Assembly (NCBI RefSeq): GCF_963422355.1
Contig: NC_085101.1
Coordinates: 3,898,617 to 3,962,616 of the forward strand
Source of the DNA: Corticium candelabrum
Lineage: Eukaryota > Porifera > Homoscleromorpha > Homosclerophorida > Plakinidae
Reading direction: 5' to 3'
Length of the DNA stretch: 64,000 nucleotides
The notes below the pieces were generated by a model that made no database searches, was not told the DNA's origin, and saw only the letters and a program-made list of their open reading frames with translations. The stretch's first letter is position 1; every line of letters starts with the position of its first letter. Below, one piece after another: positions 32,775-42,031 of the stretch. The position numbers were made by a program, and so were the translations under genes.

Positions 32775-35546
32775 CAGGCCCGTAGCAAGCGGTCCGGCAG
32801 GTCCGGCATTTGCCGGACCATTTTTCAGAAACTGTAGTTTCAGCAGCGGCAGAATGGCGTAGACTTCCGGTTATATAGCTATAGATGATAAAATATATTA
32901 TTTACTTTCTATTCTGTCTACGTTATCAGGCACAGAGAAATGTAATAATCACAGTGGACATTGATTATATTGTAAAAATTGAGATACGTACCAGAAATAG
33001 CTGGAAGAATGCAGTGTAAGAGTAGAAGGGTTCGAAGCCACATCCGGGATTTGTCCTAAATCTTCTAAGTATGGCAACCAGCACATCGAAAGTCTTTCCT
33101 GATGATCAAGCCGTTCTTAACCAGCCTTACCAACCCCTAAACTTTGATTTTCCAAAGCGCCCCTTTGGGAAGAAGGCGGAGTTGAGTTGCTTCAGGCCAT
33201 CTAGGTTTTATCAGTGGCCATTTCTTCACTACCACGAGGCTGACGACGTCGTGTTTTGTCACCTGTGCGTGAAAGCATTGACTCTCAAACCGATCAAGTC
33301 TAAACCGGATCCTGCTTTTGTTAGTACTCTAGCACATACAGAAGTAGGCTGTTGGTCTATAATTGTATTCATTGGCAAGGTTACTCGTGGATTTTCAAAC
33401 TGGAAAGATGCAACCACAGGATTCAAAAACCACGTAAAGAGTGCGTGTCATCGTGAAGCAGTCGAAGTTCTTGTTACTCTTTCTGCCACCACCAGGGACG
33501 TTGGAGAACATGTTTCTCATGAGCATGCTGTCCAGAAAGTCAACAATCAACAAGCGCTTCTTCAAGTACTATCGTCTGTGAGATTTTTGGGTAGGCAGGG
33601 TCTTGCTTTTAGAGGAGATGAAGATAAATCAGATGGTAATCTACAACAGCTGCTTTTTCTACAGAGTGAGAAAGACCCTAACCTAGCACACTGGCTGAAA
33701 CGAAAGAAGAATGTCTACACAAGTCCACAAATTCAAAATGAAATTATCAAAACATTGGGCCTCCAAGTGCTACGAAATATTGCCAGAGACATACATAATT
33801 CCCCATCTGTAACGGTGATGGCTGATGAAACTACTGATGCCTCCAACAGAGAGCAATTTACAGTCATCATTCGTAGGGTTTTAGAAGACTTGCAGATGGA
33901 TGAAGAGTTTATTGGACTTTACCAAACCTCAACTACTGATGCTGCAACCCTTGCAGCTCTAATCAAGGACGTCTTCTTAAGACTAAATGTGAGTATGAAA
34001 AAGCTTCGTGGACAGTGTTTTGATGGTGCCAGTGCTATGAGTGGCTATAAAACTGGTGTTGCTAAACGCATTAATGATATTGAGCCAAGAGCAGTCTTCA
34101 CCCACTGTTACGGTCATGCTCTAAATCTCGCTGCAAATGACACCCTAAAGCAATCAAAGTTGATGAAAGATGTACTAGACAAAAGTCGGGAGATCACAAA
34201 ACTGATCAAATATTCCCCACGTAGGGAGGGGATATTTATGAAGTTGAAGGAGAGCTTGCCAGCTAGTAGTACAGGTATCCGAGTACTCTGCCCTACTAGA
34301 TGGACAGTGAGAGCTGATACGCTCTCAAGCATTATCAGCAACTATGAGGCATTGCAGAATACATGGGAGGAGGCCCTTGCAATAACAAAGGACACAGAGG
34401 CCAAGGCCAGAGTCCAAGGGGTGTCATCCCAAATGGATATGTTTCAGTTTTTGTATGGTATCATGCTAAGTGAAATGATATTGACACGCGGACAATCTGA
34501 GTAGAACATTACAACATAAGTCTTTGTCTGCAGAAAAAGGTCAACAAGTTGCTCAGATGACTGTTGATACAATCACATCACTTCGAAATGATGATGCCCT
34601 TGACCTGATGTGGGAGAGAGTGAGTAGGAAAGCCAGATCTTTGAATGTCAGTGACCCACAGCTACCCCGAAGGAGAAAAATGCCTAGGAGGCTCTAAGGG
34701 GACTTTCATGAGACCCCAAAATAACACTATAGACAGTGCTATTATGAAGCACTCGATCTCATTATCAACTGTATTTAGTCTCGATTTGATCAGCCTGGCT
34801 ACAGAATATATCATTCTTTGGAGACACTTTTGATTAGGGCAGTCAAACGGCAGGAGTTAGAAGATGATCTGAAAGCGGTTTGTGCATTCTATAAAGATGA
34901 CTTTGACCAGGAGATGTTGTATGCACAACTTCAAACGTTTGGAGTCCACTTCCAACAAACGTATCAACTTCAATCAAAGGAGGCCAGCACAAAGATGACC
35001 ATCTTTGACATAAAGTCTTATTTTCTCTCGTTGCCTCATGGTCAGAGGGTCCATTTATCACAAGTGAAACGCCTTTTCCAACTTGTGTTGGTCATGCCAG
35101 CCACCAATGCGTCATCTGAAAGATCATTTAGTGCGCTGAGACGACTCAAAAGCTACCTTAGAACAACTATGATGCAAGAGTGACTAAGCTATCTCATGCT
35201 ACTTTATGTTCAGAAGAACAGGACAGATGCACTGGACCTGAAAGCAATTCTAAATGACTTTGTGGGAGAATCAGAGCATCGATCAACATTTTTGCCAAGT
35301 TCTGATGCATGTTGACTTTAGGCTTTGGTGTGCGATGTGATGTTCTGGCCATGTATTACGCTGGAATACACAGTGTTCTGGAACAGTTTCTGTGAAGACT
35401 TGACTGATTTCTAATTAAATGGTTGTACGATTTTGTTCTTTGTTGTTGAGTGAAATGCTTTTGTCTCAGGCATTAATATCAATCGCAGCATATAACTATT
35501 AATTTTATCTTTTACCGACCATTTTTTCATGCTTGCTACGGGCCTG
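32775..35546 (+). mobile_element. hAT transposon with intact ends and decayed transposase
   Basis: A 2772-bp element with perfect 16-bp terminal inverted repeats CAGGCCCGTAGCAAGC. The flanks show a 5-bp direct repeat GACTA (32770-32774, 35547-35551); classic hAT targets are 8 bp, and shorter ones occur in some hAT groups. A subterminal palindrome (GGTCCGGCA / TGCCGGACC) lies beside the left end. The interior encodes a broken TTF-type zinc-finger/DUF4371/hAT-dimerisation transposase. Confidence 0.9.
33071..35317 (+). pseudogene. hAT transposase (ZMYM1-like), frameshifted
   Basis: The N-terminal 477 codons are open (33071-34504), with a TTF-type zinc finger (WPFLHY...VVFCHLCVKAL) and the core blocks VMADETTDASNREQF, GQCFDGASAMSGY and HCYGHALNLA. 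Near 34490 the frame shifts: matching sequence (SAEKGQQVAQM..., PQLPRRRK) continues in another frame. A second shift follows near 34690, a TAG lies near 34780 and a TGA at 35180. The dimerisation block (MPATNASSERSFSALRRLK) is intact at about 35092-35150. The copy cannot make a full protein. It would once have mobilised the enclosing element. Confidence 0.85.
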
Positions 35547-35930
35547 GACTAACTTGGTCTGTATTGCTTTCTCTCTAAATTAATCTAGCACAATTTACGT
35601 ACGTAAAGGCGTAGCGACTGCATGATTCGTATCATAATCTCTTAGATGTGAAAGTCTAGGTATACAGCTACATAGAAGTGTCACGTGACTCCAGTGAGTT
35701 CAGTTGAAACTTACACACTTGTACCTTAAAACGTCTCACAGCCACAACTACTGTTGTTGCACCCATGCGCTCACAAACACAGTTGGGCAAGCGCCTAGAC
35801 TGGAAGGCTAGCTTCTCTAGGACCGGATAATACAGATGGAACACAGCAGCCTTTGCAGTATTTTTACAGCTACGTCATCCCATCGTGACAAATTCTACAC
35901 GCATGTTCGTCTAGACTCTGGTCTAGAATA

Positions 35931-36587
35931 ATGTCGCGTAGATCTAGAGACAAGACAGACCCTGAGACGTCACTCACAGGTGTGAAAACCGATTGCCCCG
36001 ACATTCTGAAAGAAATCATCATAGCCAAGAACATGGAGGTCACCTGCCTCAAAAGAGAAGTCCCCATTGAAAACGTGGTGGAAAAGATCGGCAGGCAAGA
36101 GTCCCCGCTGAATTTTGGCCCCGCGCTGACCGGAAGGGGGATCAAGATCAGGGCCGAGTGTAAACGAGCGTTACCTTCACGGGGAACGTTAGGAAAAGGC
36201 GCGAGCCTCGGGAGCGGACGCTGTCTTACTGATAGTAGCCATGCTGGACCTGGACCAGCTTCGGAGTCTAAAAATGTGGCCGAGAGGTATGGTATGCAGT
36301 GCCTAGTCGAGGTTCATGACGAACTGGAAATGGACAAGGCGATCGAGGCGGGTGCGCGGATCGTTGGAATCAACAATCGCGACCTGCGAACGTTCCACAC
36401 GACGCTCGATGTCACCGACAAACTGGCGCACAGGGCGCCATCTGGGTGCATTCTAGTGAGCGAGAGTGGGATCAAGACGCGGGATGACGTGGAGCGTATC
36501 AGACGCGCAGGTGCCACTGCAGCGCTTATAGGTGACGCCCTTGTTTCTGCGCCTAGCCCTGGCGCTAGGCTGAGAGAGTTGACATGA
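35931..36587 (+). pseudogene. trpC: Indole-3-glycerol-phosphate synthase (trpC) relic, bacterial-type
   Basis: An open ORF of 218 codons whose two ends match TrpC, which closes the indole ring in tryptophan synthesis. The N-part has ILKEIIIAKNMEV...IRAECKRALPSRG. The C-part has CLVEVHDELEMDKAIEAGA, VGINNRDLRTF, LVSESGIKTRDDVERI and ALIGDALV. About 50 residues of the barrel (usually including the LRKDF strand) are missing. Next to the gap, ADAVLLIVAMLDLDQL reads in another frame and returns to frame at an A-run near 36270, consistent with loss of one A. It is GC-richer than its surroundings. Animals normally lack trpC, so it is probably an old transfer from a bacterium, now dead. A retained fusion or contamination is less likely. 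Confidence 0.65.
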
Positions 36588-37375
36588 CATAGCCCTCCTC
36601 TAGGATATCCTCCTCTAGGATATGCGGATATGTGGGCTGCGCCATGTGTCACATGCCTTGATTGCTGTTTAGTCAGGCGCAGACTTACTTGGATTACTAT
36701 TCTGTCCAAGTTGTTCGACAACAGTTGCAACTGAGGGATCAAAGCAGGAGCTAGTCATGTATCTGGACCCGTTTATCTAACTAATGAGAACATGCAGAAT
36801 TAAAAAAATTGGTTGGTATTTTTGCCAACCAGACTGCTGATTTTGTAAACAGTGCCATCTATCAGTGTGGACTGGACTAATGTGTTCTGTTGTGTTGCAA
36901 TGGTTTGGTTTTGACACCCTGCTTCTAGGACAGCATCATACTCCGTATTTAGTGTTTCAACCATGCAGATTCTGCAGATTTAGACTCAAATTTAACGGAT
37001 CTCGTGTAATGCAATACTATACTTGTCTACTACCTTCTCCAGTTGCAGCGTGCTTACATGCTAGATATGGTAATTCTCCAAATGGAAGTTTGAAAAACAC
37101 AAAAGAATGAAGCACTAGAGTGGTTGACCCTCGCCTGTTAGCTTACTACAGTAGTAGGGTTACAAGGATGCATACAAGTCATGAGATACAAGGTTGAGTG
37201 GACGTCGATCACTAGACAGCACATGCCAAGACATGTTTAAGTAATTAATTAATTAAATACGCAGCTTCCTTTCCATCCAAATCTACTAGAAACACATGCA
37301 GTGCTAGAGTACGCATACTGATACGGAAGAACAGAGAGTGGACTGACATGTGAAGGTGAACGTAACTAATACCAT
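36588..37375. other. No supported gene
   Basis: It holds a short tandem duplication (CCTCCTCTAGGATAT twice, 36594-36625) and AT-rich sequence. No gene is recognised. Confidence 0.6.
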
Positions 37376-37402
37376 AGCAGTGGATAGCCTCGACACTATT
37401 TG

Positions 37403-37548
37403 CTTTCGGTGGTCCGACCGCGCGAGGATAGCAACGGGACTGTATCACGTGATGTTCTCTTCGAAAAGCTTTGCTTTCCTTTGCTTTCGGAGAGAACATC
37501 ACGTGATACAGTCCCGTTGCTATCCTCGCGCGGTCGGACCACCGAAAG
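37403..37548. repeat. 58-bp perfect inverted repeat, 30-nt loop
   Basis: 37403-37460 is exactly complementary to 37491-37548, starting CTTTCGGTGGTCCGACCGCG. The arms are GC-rich compared with the surroundings. Perfect pairing suggests recent origin or gene-conversion-like maintenance. Confidence 0.95.
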
Positions 37549-37559
37549 GAAAGAGAGGC

Positions 37560-37934
37560 CTACTGTCTGTTCCATATCCATAAGCGTGAACTCGGATGTG
37601 AGTAATGAAGTAGAGGTCACACCAGGTGTGCTCATTAGAGCACTAAGAGCTGGTCCAGTTGGACCATGTTATACCAATTATCTTAAATGGTTCCTGTTGC
37701 TGATCCGTTGGTCTTACAAGATAATTGGATAATAGCCATTGCTCCACCCGTTTGTGTTTGATATGCACAAGTACTATCCTTCCGTTTCGTTTGTAGGGAA
37801 GGCTTAGATAATTTGATAAACAGAAATGCCAGACCTAGCGGTTTCTAACGATACCGAGATCATTGCGAAAGTCCAAAAAACAGCAGAGATATTGATGATT
37901 TTCAAAGTTCACACTTATAGGGAACAGACAGTAG
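37560..37934. mobile_element. MITE with CTACTGTCTGTTCC ends, copy A
   Basis: Ends CTACTGTCTGTTCC and GGGAACAGACAGTAG with TAAGTGTGAAC-type extension. Almost the whole length is matched in inverted orientation by copy B at 61255-61645, including GATAATTGGATAATAGCCAT and CACACCAGGTGTGCTC. Non-coding. Confidence 0.8.
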
Positions 37935-38227
37935 TGTCGAGGCTAAGCAGTGGACCTATGCAAAGTAATATCGCTCACATTCGTCTATCGGCCCGCCCAC
38001 ATCCGGCTGTCGAGTCGGTCGTCCGGTGGTCTACACACAGAGGGTTATTACAGTGTATGCGCGCTTTGGTTTTAAAACTGTACGTAGAAATAACCTAGGC
38101 CATATCTATAAAGATCACACGCACGGCGCACACTGTACTCACTCGAGTGCCCACGTGTTTGGTAGCCTAAACTGCGCATGCGTCAAAGCTACCACGCTGC
38201 ACGACGCGTAATGCTCATTGCTATTTG

Positions 38228-39489
38228 ATGGAAAGAGACGGTAAGTGAATGAAGTACATAAGGCGACGTTTTTTTTAGTTGTTCTTTGTCAATTAGGTCC
38301 TGCTCTGGCAGGGGGACCTCGTCAACCGATCCTTTACATCTCCTACAGCGACGACTCGGACGTTCACGTAAAACAAGTCGCCAATTTTGCCGATTGGCTA
38401 TCCAGGAACGGTTGCGACGTCAGACTCCGTCTTCGTCGTCAGCAACCGATGTTGGAACAAGGACTGGAAACTTGGACGGAGACCGAAGTTCTAGCAGCAG
38501 ACTTTGTGGTGCTCGTTTGCACAAAATTTTACAGACAAGATGCGGATCGTGCTGATGGCGGTCAAGTGAAACACGAAGTAGACTTGGTAAAGCAGCGACT
38601 GGGAGGGAATAGAATCTATAAGCCATTTCTTCCAGTTTTGTTTCCTGAGTCTACAGCAGATGATGTCCCGCGTTGTGTTTTTCAATCTGCGCATTATCAA
38701 TACTCCGAGGGCTTGGAGCCCGATAATCTTCTGTTTCATGTGTATGGAAAGGAGAAGTTAGAGTTGAGACAAGGTGGTGCACCAGAGCTAAAACCGATGA
38801 TTGTCGGTGACAACAGTAGTTATGGTGTGACAAGTCATGGACAAGATGCAGCAAGGGAGGACTTGTCACATGACCACGTGGTTACTTGTGATGAGATCCG
38901 GCAGGTGTATAAGAAGGTATCTCATAAGTGGAAGTCGGTGGCTCGAGAACTGGGTCCTGCTCCTTTGTTCGACTGGCAAATTGACCAAATTCAGAGTAGA
39001 GAAAGGGACGACGATGCAAGATGTTACGAAATGCTAAGAGTCTGGGTTGAAAATAACAAGTTGGGTGGTGGAGCTAAGGTGTTTGAACTTATTCGGGTTC
39101 TCACTGAGCCTGACATTGGTTTAGTGGATGCTGCCATGGCAGCATTTAGTCCCAACTTAGTTACACAATGTCAACGTCATTTTAGTTCTGGTAGGTAAGT
39201 TACTACTACTAACAGAGTGTTACTTGCATTGTTTTATCAATGTTTCTACATAATTTTTACATGATGACTGATCAATTTCACTACTAGTTTTTACATATAG
39301 TAGTAGTACTATATGCAGCAAAAGAAATTAATTTAATTAATTAAACCAGATAGCCTATCTTGTGTCTAGGATTTCTATATATAATCAAACTGTTTTTGAT
39401 ACCAGTTGTTGTACTGACTTGCTACTCGTTTCTCTCTCAGTACTTGGGAGGCACATCACTGGCCTGGTCAAGAGGCAGAAGCTGAGTAA
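38228..39489 (+). CDS. SEFIR-Death domain adaptor
   Basis: Exon 1 is 38228-38240 (MERD + 1 nt, donor gtaagt). Exon 2 runs to 39194, and exon 3 is 39441-39489. Three in-frame acceptors are possible for exon 2 (about 38280, 38297, 38312); an intron of 56-70 nt favours the later two. An alternative GTG start at 38245 is intronic. The SEFIR domain covers ILYISYSDDSDVH...ADWLSRNGCDVRL, WTETEVLAADFVVLVCTKFY and YKPFLPVLFPESTADDVP. A Death domain follows (IRQVYKKVSHKWKSVARELG...AMAAF), then a short acidic tail (about 320 residues in all). SEFIR domains pair in IL-17-receptor/Act1-type signalling and Death domains recruit death-fold partners, so it is probably a cytosolic adaptor. Its last exon overlaps the NDUFA4-like gene on the other strand. 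Confidence 0.88.
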
Positions 39490-39863
39490 CAAAACAAATT
39501 AACAGTTGCTTGTGAGTAAACATGTCTCTCTTGGCTTACTCGATACACTTCATTAGGCTTGACCTGGAGCCAAGGGTGTGGATTTGTCTTATGGTTCAAC
39601 CTGAGAGAACAAACATAACACATTACTACGCATGTCTTCTAGCCAGTCAAGTGCACACGCTTACACAACGTCTGGGTTTTTAAAAGCCGCTCTAACGAGC
39701 AAACCGACTCCCGCAGTACTGGCAAGAGTGACCAGACCAAGAAGAGGCAGAATCTAGAAGAGAATGACTTAGCGTTGCCGCAAAATTCTTGTAGAAAGCG
39801 TTTATGTGTCACCTCCTTGTGGTGGACAGCGTCACGGAGGATTCTCTTCATCATTGAAGCCAT
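39437..39863 (-). CDS. NDUFA4: NDUFA4-like protein (respiratory chain), 81 aa
   Basis: Minus-strand exons 39863-39813, 39753-39665, 39600-39540 and 39481-39437 (TGA), all with gt donors and tag/cag acceptors and introns of 59, 64 and 58 nt, join in phase to 81 residues, the exact length of human NDUFA4. Recognisable parts: a short basic N-terminus (MKRILRDAVHHKE), one transmembrane helix (ILPLLGLVTLASTAGVGLLV), FKNPDVV, then NPHPW and PNEVYR. NDUFA4 is a small inner-membrane protein of cytochrome c oxidase, first assigned to complex I. The last exon lies antisense on the final exon of the SEFIR-Death gene (41 nt of shared coding DNA). No change looks disabling. Confidence 0.83.
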
Positions 39864-41579
39864 CTTCTAACAGACAGAGACTTTAGAAGCGTCTATAGCT
39901 AGCTGTGTAGAATAGCGAAAGGCAGAGACTGACACTTGCGACTGGCAAGTGGCAGATAAGGTCGACTGAAATGTCTAAAAAAAGTGTCGGCGTTTCGTCA
40001 CAGGAGAATTGACTGGTGCAGACTGCTCTAACCGGTTAGGTGTGACCATCACCTGTCAAGGACGGAAGCTCACACGTCACGTGTTGTGGGTGTGACGTAC
40101 AGAGTACATACGGAATTGAATCCTTGACGCATCCGTGGCTCGTTACTCAACCCTAGAGACGCTTGTCTGTAGACGTACAATGTATGTGTGAGATTTTGAT
40201 ACTACGCTTGTAGAAGTAGCCTAGTAACATAAATACTAATGTCTGGACTGCTGTAGTTAGTGTCCTATTTGCAGTCACTACTGTTCACTTGTACTACCAC
40301 ACGAAAACGACGATCGATCTTGTTGTTTGTGGACAACAGAGGCCGTATACATAACCTCGGAGGTCCTGACAAATAGGTTCTCAAGTGACATGAGGTACGG
40401 TACCGTGTATTGTAATTACACAAACGGTGGCCAATTTGCATGGTCGTAGCTTATAAGTGGGCGGTGCGTAACACATTAATTAAAATGTACCAATGACGTC
40501 ACAAACCCATCACGTGATTGTTACAATTTTAATTAATTAATCTAGTATGCATGTAGTTTTTGGAAATTATAGATCATCAACTTTGATTGAGTCAAAAGCA
40601 AAAACTAAACTTGGTGCACTAAATCAATTGTAGCTCTAGCTAGTTAGTTCACAGCTAGGCGGGCAGTTTGTCAAAGGCCCCTCTCCCCCCGAACACCCAG
40701 CCCATGGCCTTGATTTGTATACCTAGTTTTGCAGCAATAGCTGTACGTTGAGTTCAAATAGTCACTGATCATATTTGTGAATAAAATTAGAGTACAGTAC
40801 TGATGGTAATATACATCTAGGCACGCCCAAAGCAAATTTATAGCGCTACGGCCTAACGTGCGTTAGTAGGTGTGATCAAAGCAACCATGTTTACCAACAA
40901 ATTACCAAACACAGAAAGCAAAGTATATGTTGTCGACGACATGAAGATATGAATCATTGGTAGATATCAGTTAGGCAATACATTGAACATACTCGCTTAC
41001 ATTTACCACTGCCGGAGCATACACACAAAATCTTCAACTCAAGAAATTTTTTGCAAAATTTTATTCTTCCTTTGCAAAAAGTGTTACGGCCATGGCCATA
41101 GCGCCGTACCGCTTCTGGCGGTCTTGACATTCGGGCACTTTTAGACTCCCACATGATGCAGTCTCTAGACACAGGCACACTTACAATTGAAGGAAATACA
41201 CTTTGTCTTCCAGAAGCATTGAGTGTCTTTCGATCAATGAGCGAGAGTTTCAAGCTCTGCTTTTGTAACATACCCTTGTGTAATGGTAAGCTGTTCGATA
41301 TTGATCTACAAGGATGTAGTCTCTGCCTTTGCAGAAAACAGTTTCGAATAACATGCATTAACTAGGCAGTATACAGAAGTTGTTTACAGAGAATGGGGAG
41401 TATACTTTGGAAGACATCCTTTTGTAGACTACACAAAACCTCTTGGAGAGCTGCAATTGAAAGCGACTATTCTTATGCAAGCTGTTTTGTACGCAAGACA
41501 CTTGCAATTGCTCGAGCATTCCAGTAGTACACATGCATCTACGGAAGCCAGGTCGATATCGCTATGCATGTATCGGCGT

Positions 41580-41678
<99 letters not shown>

Positions 41679-42031
41679 AGCAGACTAACAACAAGCTTCT
41701 ACTTGCAAGCACAATCAAACACACCAGACAGCTGCAGTTAGGCTTCTTCACATAGTCAACATTTATCTAATCGCGACAGCTTTTGTCACTCAACAAATAG
41801 CAACCTATAGCTATTATACAACAAATCAACTATGTGTACGTCTAATTAGCAAACTGTAGGTTGCCAAACATTAATAAAGTTAACAACCTATGCTAAATAG
41901 CTGGACGGTAACAGATAGCAATGAAACTTGTAAATTAACACATGCATTACTTGGACTGAAATTTGCTTGCCATTACAAAACAGTACAGACGTCGTCCCTA
42001 ATTAGCTTCTCGTTTCATGCAAAGCGTAGCA
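39864..42031. other. Intergenic, no supported gene
   Basis: This contains the NDUFA4-like gene's upstream flank and the 3' side of tyrosinase gene 1. ORFs of 134 (minus) and 70 (plus) codons overlap at 40954-41365 but show no domain or splice pattern. The main feature is a long (TA)n run. Confidence 0.6.
41588..41674. repeat. (TA)n microsatellite
   Basis: About 43 uninterrupted TA units, likely hypervariable and able to extrude as a cruciform. Confidence 0.95.

Larger units (their letters stand above)
37385..37945. mobile_element. Nested element with 9-bp target duplication (Mutator-like)
   Basis: Perfect 14-bp ends TAGCCTCGACACTA / TAGTGTCGAGGCTA are flanked by the direct repeat AGCAGTGGA (37376-37384, 37946-37954). 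A 9-bp target duplication is typical of the Mutator superfamily. Inside are a 58-bp perfect hairpin (37403-37548) and a separate MITE (37560-37934). No transposase is present. Confidence 0.65.

Noticed and set aside
38245-38300. GTG start for the SEFIR-Death protein
   Set aside because: The stretch is better read as a short intron after exon MERD (donor gtaagt at 38241); a GTG start is unlikely in an animal gene.
40954-41365. Overlapping ORFs of 134 (minus) and 70 (plus) codons
   Set aside because: Neither has a recognisable motif, and no partner exons were found.
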